A stretch of 64,000 nucleotides of DNA from an uncultured Rhodopila sp. (GTDB taxonomy: Bacteria > Pseudomonadota > Alphaproteobacteria > Acetobacterales > Acetobacteraceae). The position numbers and the translations under genes were made by a program. Below, piece by piece: positions 44,835 to 52,593 of the stretch. Below the pieces are notes generated by a model. The model saw nothing but the letters and a program-made list of their open reading frames with translations, was not told the DNA's origin and did not search any database. The stretch lies in assembly GCA_903932145.1 (NCBI GenBank), contig CAIZFE010000080.1, forward strand, positions 1 through 64,000, read 5' to 3'. Positions within the stretch are counted from its first letter, which is position 1; each line of letters begins with the position of its first letter.

Positions 44835-44915
44835 TCACGCCACCAATGGCAACAGGGCGATGTATGTGCCCAACAAGCCCAGGATGATGCCAACAGCCTT
44901 GAGATAAGATCGCAT
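44835..44915 (-). CDS. 26-residue hydrophobic membrane peptide
   Basis: MRSYLKAVGIILGLLGTYIA followed by six more residues (LLPLVA) and TGA. A GGAGG sits 5 bases before ATG 44915, which is better than many genes here. The product is a single membrane helix with a basic N-terminus. Too short for automatic callers. It could be a regulatory membrane peptide or a type I toxin-like peptide; no antisense RNA promoter was identified. Confidence 0.5.
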   Translation of the reverse strand: MRSYLKAVGIILGLLGTYIALLPLVA

Positions 44916-45085
44916 GGTAGCCTCCATCTGCATGGCGGCGAACATGCCTGCCTCGGGGGGCCGGCGCTGTGTCGCGGGTCACAGAAGGACGCTAATTTTT
45001 CCAGGTGGCAGCGGCGGGGAGATAGCAGGGTAAGATTGTGGCAGCGTCCTGCCTGCTGTTTTCAGCCATATCGAGCCATAGCAAT

Positions 45086-45910
45086 CTACCCGGCGACAGA
45101 ATCCCATGCCGGGGCGAACGGAGGGTTGACGCAGCGAAGCGACTTCGGCAGCGCCGCGATCGCCGCCCGATCCGCATCGTCCAGCCGTAGCTTTGCCGCT
45201 TCGAGGTTCGCGCGTTGGCTGTCCGGCCGAGCGGCTTTCGGAATGACCGCCACGTTTGGTTGATCCAGCAGCCAAGCCAGCGCGATCTGCGCGGCAGTGG
45301 CTCCGTAGCGGCGTCCGATCCGCGCCAATGTTTCGTTTTCGGCCAATTTCCCCTGTGCGAGCGGCACGTGTGCGATCACAGAAAGTCCGTGCGCGTGCAT
45401 GTAATTCAGGATCGGGGACTGGTCGATCATCGCATGGTACTCGATTTGATTACAGACGATCGGTGCCTGAACCTCCTCGATCGCCTGCCGCAGGTGCGCG
45501 ACGGTGCAGTTGGCGACACCGATTTGCCGCACCAGCCCGGCCTGCTTCAGCTCCATCAGCGTTTCCAGGGCGGCTGGCAGGTTCGTGCCGGGACGAGGCC
45601 AATGCAGCATGTATAGATCGAGATAATCCGTCCTCAACAACTGTAGGCTTTCAGCGCAGGCGGCGCGGAATTCATCGGGAGTCTGGATGCTGTGATGCCC
45701 TTTGCTGGTCAGATGGAAATCACCGCGTGCGACACCAGACGCGACCCAGCCATTGCCGACCGCGTCCTGGTTGCCGTACATCTGTCCGGTGTCGAGGTGG
45801 CGGTAGCCAAGCTCCAGCGCCGATTCCACGGCGGCCTGGCAAGCAGCCCCCGTCATCCGGAAGGTGCCGAGACCCAGTCGGGGCATGCGCAAGCCATGTG
45901 CGGTGATCAT
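45086..45910 (-). CDS. aldo/keto reductase
   Basis: NADPH-dependent (beta/alpha)8 reductase, 274 residues, DkgA/YafB-like. The catalytic tetrad is Asp40, Tyr45 (DTGQMYGNQ), Lys70 (LTSKGHH) and His103 (LHWPRPG). The cofactor segment includes VAVIPKAARPDSQRANLEA. It begins at ATG 45910, overlapping the stop of the upstream NMT1-type gene by 4 bp, so the two are one transcription unit. Substrate unknown; 2,5-diketo-gluconate and small aldehydes are typical. Confidence 0.9.
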   Translation of the reverse strand: MITAHGLRMPRLGLGTFRMTGAACQAAVESALELGYRHLDTGQMYGNQDAVGNGWVASGVARGDFHLTSKGHHSIQTPDEFRAACAESLQLLRTDYLDLYMLHWPRPGTNLPAALETLMELKQAGLVRQIGVANCTVAHLRQAIEEVQAPIVCNQIEYHAMIDQSPILNYMHAHGLSVIAHVPLAQGKLAENETLARIGRRYGATAAQIALAWLLDQPNVAVIPKAARPDSQRANLEAAKLRLDDADRAAIAALPKSLRCVNPPFAPAWDSVAG

Positions 45911-46818
45911 GCCACGCCCTCGGCCACGACCTGTTCGGCGAGGCTGTTGTCCACGCATGCCTCGAACGGAACGTCTCGCTTCAGCGCGCCACCGGAACGC
46001 ATCGCGGCGGCGAGGCTATGGAAGCCCTCGGGCCGGGTGACCGGATCGGGTCCGTACAGATCCAACGCGCGATACCGGTCGATCGCGGCCGCATAGATGG
46101 CGGGCGGCACATCGGAAAAATATGACGCCAGAGCGCGCTGGATTTCCACCCCGGGAGTCGCCCTGATCCAGCGCAGCGTCCGATACATCGCCCTTACCAT
46201 CGCCAGCAATTCGTCTCGCTTTCGGTCGATAACCGACCGCCGCGTCACCAGGGTCGTATAGGCCGTCAGGCCCCGGTTGGCGGCGGCATACCACAGGTGC
46301 CCGACGCCCGAGGCCAGAAGCGCCTCCGCATAGGGTTGAAACACCTGCACGGCATCGAGACGCCCCTCGCGCAGGGCTTCAGCGTTCGCGGCCATCGTCC
46401 CATCGGTGACCCGTTGAACCGCCGCCGGGTCGGCACCGTCGCGGCGGATGTCATCCTGCAGGCACAGCCAGGGGGTCGGCACTTCGGACACCGTGCCCAA
46501 CCGGACGGTTGTCAGGTCGGCCGCCCGAAAGGACGGCCGGGGTTCGCGCCCGATCACGAAGAACGGGTCGCGCGCCACCACATCGCAGAAACACACGACC
46601 TCCGACGCGGGGTCGGCATCATGTGCCAGCAGAACGCGCAACGGACCACCCCACATCACTTCGACCTCCCCGGACCGCAAGGCCTCGGCGGTGCGGGCCG
46701 GGTCAGAGGACGACCGCAATTCGACCTCGACGCCCTCCTTCGCATACGCGCCGATGGCATGGGCGGCGTAGAACGGAGTGTAGAACAGGGCACGAAAATT
46801 CTCGGACAACGTGATCAT
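45907..46818 (-). CDS. NMT1/THI5-type substrate-binding protein, no signal
   Basis: 303-residue protein with the fold of NMT1/SsuA binding proteins (FYAAHAIGAYAKEGVEVELRS at the start, SGEVEVMWGGPLR, and a second lobe from about 95). Such proteins are usually periplasmic parts of ABC importers or, in fungi, THI5 pyrimidine synthases that use their own His as substrate. Here the sequence begins directly with the mature domain: no signal peptide, no in-frame upstream ATG, and no permease or ATPase nearby. It therefore seems cytoplasmic. Coupling to the aldo/keto reductase suggests a metabolic or sensing role. Confidence 0.75.
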   Translation of the reverse strand: MITLSENFRALFYTPFYAAHAIGAYAKEGVEVELRSSSDPARTAEALRSGEVEVMWGGPLRVLLAHDADPASEVVCFCDVVARDPFFVIGREPRPSFRAADLTTVRLGTVSEVPTPWLCLQDDIRRDGADPAAVQRVTDGTMAANAEALREGRLDAVQVFQPYAEALLASGVGHLWYAAANRGLTAYTTLVTRRSVIDRKRDELLAMVRAMYRTLRWIRATPGVEIQRALASYFSDVPPAIYAAAIDRYRALDLYGPDPVTRPEGFHSLAAAMRSGGALKRDVPFEACVDNSLAEQVVAEGVA

Positions 46819-46934
46819 GCGAGGTCCCTCGAACGACTGGAACCGGCACGATGCACCAGCTCTGGCTTCGACAACAGGTGCCGGCGAGGCGATAAGGAGT
46901 ATTTTAGATATTGCTTTCAGGACGCGCCAAGCTT

Positions 46935-46957
46935 AAGGTGTATCCACGATACATCTT
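46935..46957. promoter_or_regulatory. probable NsrR operator
   Basis: A 23-bp palindrome: AAGGTGTATC (46935-46944), three central bases, GATACATCTT (46948-46957), with nine of ten positions symmetric. NsrR sites have AAGATG-type outer arms with AT-rich inner parts. It ends 9 bp before the first gene of the operon that encodes NsrR, so it would block transcription or translation start until NO reaches the cluster. Confidence 0.7.
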
Positions 46958-46966
46958 GGTGCCATC

Positions 46967-47125
46967 ATGAACGTAGCCACGAAAATCTTCTTCCTTCCCG
47001 GCGATCTGGTTTCCGATCTGATCGGAGCAACCAAAGCGGACGACCGGATGATGATCCGGATGTTCGTCGATATGCTGTTCTGGAGTTGCGTCGTCGTCAT
47101 CGGTGCCTGGATGGTGTTCCGATGA
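46967..47125 (+). CDS. small membrane protein of NO operon
   Basis: 52 residues, missed by length filters. An amphipathic N-terminal part (KIFFLPGDLVSDLIGA), a short charged loop with ADDRMM, and one membrane helix (MLFWSCVVVIGAWMVF). Its stop overlaps the haemoglobin start by 4 bp (ATGA), and it begins 9 bp after the palindrome, which leaves no room for a long leader. Role unknown; it may anchor or partner the haemoglobin at the membrane. Confidence 0.72.
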   Translation: MNVATKIFFLPGDLVSDLIGATKADDRMMIRMFVDMLFWSCVVVIGAWMVFR

Positions 47126-47556
47126 GCACGCGCCACGACTCAATAACGGAAGCAACGATCCGCTGCCTGATCGATGCCTTCTACGCTCGCGTTCGCAACG
47201 ATCCGGCGCTGGGTCCGGTTTTCGCCAATGCCATTGCGGATGCCGCGTGGCCGGGCCATCTACAAAAGATGTACGCGTTTTGGTCCTCGGTGATGCTCAC
47301 CAGCGGCCATTATAAGGGAAACCCGGTCGCCGTTCATCACCACGTCGCCGGTATCGCACCGCCGCTGTTCGGCAATTGGCTAGATCTGTTCGAAGAAGTC
47401 GCCACAGAGATCTTCGTTCCCGATATCTCGAATCGTTTCTTACAAGCCACTCGGCGTATCGCGGAAAGCCTGAAACTGGCACTGTTTTTTCGACCGGATC
47501 AGCCATGGCCCGATGATCTGCGTCAACGGCCCGGGGGCAGCGCGTCATGCGCCTGA
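47122..47556 (+). CDS. group III truncated haemoglobin
   Basis: 144-residue globin of the short 2-on-2 fold. ITEATIRCLIDAFYARVRNDP, VFANAI, WPGHLQKMYAFWSSVML and the GNPVAVHHHV segment with the proximal His are typical of group III. FGNWLDLFEE carries the conserved Trp. Such globins bind NO and O2 and are linked to NO detoxification. It is translated from an ATGA overlap with the small membrane protein and overlaps nsrR by 10 bp, so all four genes form one unit. Confidence 0.92.
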   Translation: MSTRHDSITEATIRCLIDAFYARVRNDPALGPVFANAIADAAWPGHLQKMYAFWSSVMLTSGHYKGNPVAVHHHVAGIAPPLFGNWLDLFEEVATEIFVPDISNRFLQATRRIAESLKLALFFRPDQPWPDDLRQRPGGSASCA

Positions 47557-47996
47557 CCACCTTCAGCGACTATACGTTGCGAACTTTGATCTATCTGGCA
47601 TTACGCCCGGACCGGTTATCCACGATTGAGGACATCTCAGTTGCGTACGGCATCTCCGCCAACCATCTGACGAAAGTGGTGTACCAGGCCGCACAGGCCG
47701 GAGACGTCCTGACGTTACGTGGTCAGCACGGCGGCTTGCGCCTGGCCCGAGCGCCGGAGGATATCAATATTGGCGCGGTCCTGCGGAGGACGGAGCCGGA
47801 CTGGGATGTCGCGATGTGCTTTGGCTCCGACAAAGCCTGCGCGATCCAACCAGCCTGTGTTCTGCAATCCGCATTGGGAGAAGCGCTGGCGGCCTTCCTT
47901 GCTGTGATGGATCGAAAGACGCTGGCGGATATGGTTCTGCCCAAGCGGCAACTCTCGGCATTGTTACGGTTTCAGGATCAGGGAGCATCCGCATGA
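47547..47996 (+). CDS. nsrR: NO-sensing repressor NsrR (Rrf2 family)
   Basis: 149-residue winged-helix regulator. The N-terminal helix-turn-helix reads MRLTTFSDYTLRTLIYLAL and YGISANHLTKVV; wing GQHGGLRLAR. Cys91, Cys98 and Cys104 (CFGSDKACAIQPAC) have the spacing of the iron-sulfur cluster ligands in NsrR. NO destroys or nitrosylates the cluster and releases DNA. The palindrome upstream of the first gene makes autoregulation likely. IscR-type members differ in cluster spacing. Confidence 0.92.
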   Translation: MRLTTFSDYTLRTLIYLALRPDRLSTIEDISVAYGISANHLTKVVYQAAQAGDVLTLRGQHGGLRLARAPEDINIGAVLRRTEPDWDVAMCFGSDKACAIQPACVLQSALGEALAAFLAVMDRKTLADMVLPKRQLSALLRFQDQGASA

Positions 47997-48412
47997 CCTT
48001 CGACCCGGACCAGTTTGCCATCGAACTGTTGAACGCAATGCCCGACGCGGTCGTCTATGCCGATGCGGCTGGCCGGATCAGGTTCTGGAACGAGGGTGCC
48101 GAACGGATCTTCGGTTTCCAAAAAGCCGAGGCGCTGGGCCAATCGCTCGATATCATCGTGCCGGAGACATTGCGTGGCCGGCATTGGGACGGATACACGA
48201 AGACCATGGAGTCCGGCGTAACCCGTTTCGGTAGCGGAGACCTTCTCTCGGTGCCGGCCATCCGCAAGGACGGCTCCCGCCTGTCCATCGAATTCACCAT
48301 CGTTCCATTTCATGATGATGCCGGCCGCATCGCCGGGATCGCCGCCATTTTGCGAGACGTCACCGCGCGGTTTGAGGAAATGAAGGCACTGCGCAACCGG
48401 GCGCGCGGCTGA
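47993..48412 (+). CDS. PAS-domain protein without output domain
   Basis: 139 residues, one PAS domain (about 10-115: LLNAMPDAVVYADAAGRIRFWN at the start, GFQKAEALGQ, and the PAC end GIAAILRDVTARFEEMK). No kinase, cyclase or DNA-binding part follows. ATG 47993 overlaps the nsrR stop by 4 bp. In PAS proteins this pocket may hold heme, flavin or nothing; conserved heme His or flavin Cys are not obvious. As part of the NO operon it could act as a partner or sensor for another protein. Confidence 0.85.
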   Translation: MTFDPDQFAIELLNAMPDAVVYADAAGRIRFWNEGAERIFGFQKAEALGQSLDIIVPETLRGRHWDGYTKTMESGVTRFGSGDLLSVPAIRKDGSRLSIEFTIVPFHDDAGRIAGIAAILRDVTARFEEMKALRNRARG

Positions 48413-48472
48413 TCGGCTTGCGGGAAACGCGGCGATGCGGCAGGGATTGCTCCGGTCAACGGAGGAAATACC

Positions 48473-49441
48473 ATGCGCGTGGTGCTGATTGGCGTGTCTC
48501 ACTGGCATACACCGTTCTTTCTTGATCCGTGCCTGGAGATCCAAGGCGTCACCATCGTCGGCATCAGCGATGCGGACCTGTCCCGCGCCGAACCCGCCGC
48601 TGCCAAGGCAGAATGCAAAGCGTTCACCGACTATCGGGAGATGTGTGCGGTCCTCAAACCCGACTTCGCGTTCGCCCTCGCTCGGCACTCCGACATGGCC
48701 GAACTGGCGCGCTTCCTGATCGATCAGCGCATTCCGTTTGCCATGGAGAAACCATGCGCGATTAACGCGACCGAGGCCGCCGATATTGCCGCCCGCGCAG
48801 AGGCCGCCGGGTTGTTCGTGGCCGTGCCCTATGTGATCCGCTACAGCCCATTAGTCGAAACGATCCTGTCGATGAACGAACCCGTGCAATACACGATGTT
48901 CAAGTTCATCGGCGGCATGGTCGATCGTTACCATCAGCAGAAGGTCGAGTGGGTGATCGACCGCAAGACCTCCGGCGGCGGTCCGTTGCTGAACCTTGGC
49001 GTGCATTTCATGGATTTGTGCCGTGTGTTGCTGCAAGGCGCCGAGTTGACCGTTACCGGGGCGATGATGTCGAACCGCAACGCCCATCTGACCATCGAGG
49101 ACCACGCCGTTGTGCTGATGCAGGGCGGCGGTGCGAGTTGCATGGTCGAAACGGGGTATCTGTATCCGGCGCCAAACTCGGTATTCGATTTGCATTATTC
49201 TATCCGCACGGAGAATCATTACTTCGCGGCGCGCGACGACAGCACGCTGGAGATCGTCAGCAACGACCGCCAGCGGACGATCGTGCCGATGAAACTGACC
49301 AATGTGCATTTCTACACGACGTTCGTGCGCGACACGTTGCAGCGGTTGAAGGACGGCCGGAAACCGATCGCCGACCTGACCGACAACGCGGCGGCGGTGG
49401 CGTTGGTGGAGGCAGCTTACGCGATGTCGCCGCTGGGGTAG
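48473..49441 (+). CDS. Gfo/Idh/MocA family oxidoreductase
   Basis: NAD(P)-dependent sugar or polyol dehydrogenase-like protein of 322 residues. N-terminal nucleotide fold (VVLIGVSHWHTPF, altered from the usual GxGxxG), EKPCAINATEAADI with the conserved EKP, and a C-terminal domain containing GGGPLLNLGVHFMDL with the expected Asp/His pair. The loss of the canonical Gly motif makes cofactor binding less certain. GGAGG before ATG 48473; 60 bp after the NO operon but probably separate. Confidence 0.85.
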   Translation: MRVVLIGVSHWHTPFFLDPCLEIQGVTIVGISDADLSRAEPAAAKAECKAFTDYREMCAVLKPDFAFALARHSDMAELARFLIDQRIPFAMEKPCAINATEAADIAARAEAAGLFVAVPYVIRYSPLVETILSMNEPVQYTMFKFIGGMVDRYHQQKVEWVIDRKTSGGGPLLNLGVHFMDLCRVLLQGAELTVTGAMMSNRNAHLTIEDHAVVLMQGGGASCMVETGYLYPAPNSVFDLHYSIRTENHYFAARDDSTLEIVSNDRQRTIVPMKLTNVHFYTTFVRDTLQRLKDGRKPIADLTDNAAAVALVEAAYAMSPLG

Positions 49442-49454
49442 CGAAACCCGGCAC

Positions 49455-49949
49455 TCAGGCGGTGAGCCAGCGCAGACCGACGCTTTGACGGACCCGGTCC
49501 AGTCTGGCGACCACACCATCCAGGCCCCAGACATGGCCGGCGCGCCTGACGATGAGAAGTCCCAGCGCCAGCGCAATGATCACATGTTCGTCGATCAGCA
49601 GGTTGTTGACGTTATCGATATACGGAAAGTCCATATGGCCCGTCCAATACAGCAGCATCAGCAGGATCGCGAATGGGGCGCTTGCCCGGACCATGAGACC
49701 GGAGATCAGCGACAATCCGATCAGAAGATGTCCATATTCGACGCAGAATGAAATCACCGGCAGCCACGCGGAGCGCGGGAGACCGCCGTAAACCGAATGA
49801 AATGTCTTGGTACGGGACAGGAAGCCCGCGACATAACCACTGTCGCCAAAATGATTGATGGCAGCCCACAAAAACAGCCACCCCAGTGACAGCCGCAATA
49901 CAAAAATCAGCGTCCGCTCCGCCTTGGAGCCCTGGTCAACATCCGGCAC
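49455..49949 (-). CDS. DoxX family membrane protein
   Basis: 164 residues from GTG 49949, preceded by GGAAGGAC; a longer frame starts at 50003. Four hydrophobic helices. The N-terminal helix LRLSLGWLFLWAAINHFGDSGYVAGFL, the EYGHLLIGLSLISGLMVR motif and GHMDFPYIDNVNNLLIDEH are DoxX-like. DoxX proteins act in quinone-linked redox chains (thiosulfate:quinone oxidoreductase subunit) or in membrane stress complexes. Convergent with the Gfo/Idh gene. Confidence 0.82.
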   Translation of the reverse strand: MPDVDQGSKAERTLIFVLRLSLGWLFLWAAINHFGDSGYVAGFLSRTKTFHSVYGGLPRSAWLPVISFCVEYGHLLIGLSLISGLMVRASAPFAILLMLLYWTGHMDFPYIDNVNNLLIDEHVIIALALGLLIVRRAGHVWGLDGVVARLDRVRQSVGLRWLTA

Positions 49950-50063
49950 AGTCGTTGTCCTTCCGGCAAGCCAGCCCCCACCGGTCTGGCGAAATGATAT
50001 CACCGGGGTCGGATTGCATTGGCATTGATCCTCGTCAACCTCTTTCCGGGGGGCCGTCCTTAA

Positions 50064-50978
50064 CTAACCCAGCATGCCCAGGAATATCTGCAACGCTGGC
50101 ACCACGACCTCCGGCGCATCCTCCTGGATGTAGTGCCCTGCCCCCGGCACCTGGATCACCGGCGCATTCGGCCAAAGCCCGGCAAAATCCGCCAACGCCA
50201 GGGCAGGTGGAATCGCCCGGTCGAGCATGCCCTCGATCATCAGCGCCGGTTTGTCCCGCAACGCCGCCACGCCGGGCGCACCCGCGCGCACAAAATCCCG
50301 GATGCGTCCCAGCGCCACATCCAACGGAAAACCGAGCGCCCCGATGCAGTCCGCGGGGGTTGGGAAGGCGGCGCCGTAGGCTCGGATGAACGTCGGCGTG
50401 ACCCGGTCCAGACGCTCCAACCCGACGATCTGCATCACCGACAGGATGGTGGACCCGAGTTGCGACAGCACCGCCTCCGTCCGCCCGGTCGGCAGGCCGT
50501 CTCGGATCCAGCGGAACCAGGGCGTTTCGACAGGGTTTGGCAGGTCGCGCCGCCCGGCGGAGCCGTAGCCGACGACCGTGTTCATCAGCACGAGGCTGTG
50601 AATGCGTTCCGGATGCCGCACCGCGTAGCCGACGCCGATCGGACCGCCCCAGTCCTGCATCACCAAGGTGATGTCGCGCAGGTCCAAAGCCTCGATCAGA
50701 GCGGTCAGATTCTCGACGTGGGTCCGCAGTGTGTAATTGCGGTCCGGCGGAGTCTCGCTTTTGCCGAACCCCATATGATCCGGGACGATCACCCGGTGAG
50801 TCGCGGCCAGAGCCGGAATGAACGCGCGCCAGATATAGCCCCAGGTCGGCTGGCCGTGCAGCAGCAGGACCGGACGGCCGGAACCTTCATCCACATAGTG
50901 TTGGCGAAACCCGGCGGCCTCGCAGAACCGCGGCATGAATGGCCAGGTGCCGTCGAAATTTTCGTCAGCCGGTATCAT
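50064..50978 (-). CDS. haloalkane dehalogenase-like hydrolase
   Basis: Alpha/beta hydrolase of 304 residues with HGQPTWGYIWR (oxyanion region), nucleophile Asp109 in VMQDWGGP, and His in GAGHYIQEDAPE. These are the features of haloalkane dehalogenases, including the Trp after the nucleophile that binds halide. The acid residue is probably in EGMLDRAIPP. Not part of an operon with catabolic genes, so it may be a housekeeping or generalist enzyme; fluoroacetate dehalogenase and epoxide hydrolase are alternatives. Confidence 0.85.
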   Translation of the reverse strand: MIPADENFDGTWPFMPRFCEAAGFRQHYVDEGSGRPVLLLHGQPTWGYIWRAFIPALAATHRVIVPDHMGFGKSETPPDRNYTLRTHVENLTALIEALDLRDITLVMQDWGGPIGVGYAVRHPERIHSLVLMNTVVGYGSAGRRDLPNPVETPWFRWIRDGLPTGRTEAVLSQLGSTILSVMQIVGLERLDRVTPTFIRAYGAAFPTPADCIGALGFPLDVALGRIRDFVRAGAPGVAALRDKPALMIEGMLDRAIPPALALADFAGLWPNAPVIQVPGAGHYIQEDAPEVVVPALQIFLGMLG

Positions 50979-51063
50979 CGTTGTCGCCTCCCGTTGTTGC
51001 GGTCAGTGTGCCGCCGCCCGGCCATTGGGGAAAGACCCCGGCATCCCGGCAACAGAGACTCGG

Positions 51064-51837
51064 TTACACCCGCCCGGACATGCCCGCGATCACCACGGCC
51101 GCCCGGTCGCCAAATCGCCGCGGCATCGCCACCGCCGGCCACGCCGCCAGATCCCGGCGCGCCAGCACAGCCGGTAAGGCCGCGGCCACGAATGCACGCG
51201 GCACCCGGCCGGCCGCTGCGAGCAATGCCCTTCCTTCGTGCACGACGTCGTCGAGCACCGCCCGTCCCGCCACCGAACCGGGGTCGTCGATAAACGCCTC
51301 TGGCGACAGGCCATGCCGAACCAGTAAGTCCCGGGGCAACAGACAGGTGCCCTGCCCAGCCAACACGCCGGTTGCCCGCAGCACACCGGCCGCACCATAC
51401 GCGGCCCCGTAGAGGCGGAAAGCTTCCGGCTCCGGTGAGCCCAACGCCGATGCGGCGGCGACGGCAAGGCCACCCGCCCCGGTCAGCAGCCATGCGCGCC
51501 AATCGGCTGTTGTCTCGAACTCCCCATAAACCTCGGTTTCGCGGGCTTCGATCAACGGCAGCAGGTGGGCCGGGTTCAACCCACCGGCCGCGATGGCCCC
51601 GGACAGCGGAGTCGCCACCTCGTGCCGCTTGATCTCGCCCTCCACCACTTCCCGCCACCATTGCAGCCGGATCAGCGCCAGCGGCGGCTCGCTGGCGACC
51701 TCACGCGCTCGGGCCAGTTCGTGATTAAACGCATACAGCGTCAGCAACACATCGCGCCGGTCGGGCGCGGCGAACAGGGCGGTTAGAAACCTGTCAGGGT
51801 CGTGGCGGCGAACCAGGGCGGCAATTGAGTCGTTCAT
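51064..51837 (-). CDS. squalene/phytoene synthase-like, NDUFAF6 type
   Basis: 257 residues with the all-helical fold of squalene/phytoene synthases (RFLTALFAAPDRRDVLLTLYAFNHELAR, LQWWREVVEG, YGAAYGAAGVLR). The Asp-rich DxxxD motifs that bind prenyl diphosphate are absent: the first region has Glu/Arg (NHELARAREV) and the second lacks Asp. This fits the NDUFAF6 group, a complex I assembly factor in mitochondria, rather than a carotenoid enzyme. It stands alone before sodB. Confidence 0.82.
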   Translation of the reverse strand: MNDSIAALVRRHDPDRFLTALFAAPDRRDVLLTLYAFNHELARAREVASEPPLALIRLQWWREVVEGEIKRHEVATPLSGAIAAGGLNPAHLLPLIEARETEVYGEFETTADWRAWLLTGAGGLAVAAASALGSPEPEAFRLYGAAYGAAGVLRATGVLAGQGTCLLPRDLLVRHGLSPEAFIDDPGSVAGRAVLDDVVHEGRALLAAAGRVPRAFVAAALPAVLARRDLAAWPAVAMPRRFGDRAAVVIAGMSGRV

Positions 51838-51999
51838 GGGCGGGAGGTGACGCGGTTCGCCGGCCGATGCAAGACACCCCGCTTCGTTGATCCCTATGGG
51901 GCCCCCAGGGTTGACGACCCGCCGGGCTGGCCATAGCTAACGGTGTGTTCCCGCGCGCGTCCGCGTCGCTTCGCCACAACTGCAATCTGGAGGAATCCC

Positions 52000-52593
52000 A
52001 TGGCTTTCGAACTGCCGACACTTCCGTATTCCAAGACCGCCCTCGGGGCGAAAGGCATGTGCGAGGAAACCCTCGACCTGCATCACGGCAAGCATCACCA
52101 GGCCTATGTCACCGCGCTGAACGGTTTCGTCGAGAAGGACGCCTCGCTTCAGGGCAAGTCACTGGAAGAGATCGTGAAGTCCACCGCCGCCGCTGGTGGT
52201 CCGGTGTTCAACAATGCCGGCCAGCATTGGAACCACATCGTATTCTGGGAATGCATGAGCCCGAACGGCGGCAAGATCCCGACCAAGCTGGAAGCGAAGA
52301 TCAACGAAGACCTTGGTGGCGTGCAGAAGTTCAAGGACGACTTCAAGGCCGCCGGCATCAGCCAGTTCGGTTCGGGCTGGGCGTGGCTGGTTCTCGGCAC
52401 CGACGGCAAGCTGAAGGTGACAAAGACCCCGAACGGATCGAACCCGCTCGCCACCGGCGAGGGCAAGGTTCTGCTGGGCTGCGACGTGTGGGAACATGCG
52501 TATTACCTGGACTTCCGCAATGTTCGCCCGAACTACCTGCAAAACTGGCTGGATAACCTGGCCAACTACGAATACGCCGAAGCGCAACTGTAA
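52000..52593 (+). CDS. sodB: iron superoxide dismutase
   Basis: 197 residues. Metal ligands His28 (LHHGKHHQAY), His79 (HWNHIVFW), Asp162 and His166 (DVWEHAYYLDF). Gln75 in the FNNAGQHWNH motif is the position that marks iron-type enzymes. Cytoplasmic; converts superoxide to H2O2 and O2. Start ATG 52000 with GGAGG 7 bases upstream; longer frame starts are rejected. No terminator with T-run is evident downstream. Confidence 0.96.
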   Translation: MAFELPTLPYSKTALGAKGMCEETLDLHHGKHHQAYVTALNGFVEKDASLQGKSLEEIVKSTAAAGGPVFNNAGQHWNHIVFWECMSPNGGKIPTKLEAKINEDLGGVQKFKDDFKAAGISQFGSGWAWLVLGTDGKLKVTKTPNGSNPLATGEGKVLLGCDVWEHAYYLDFRNVRPNYLQNWLDNLANYEYAEAQL

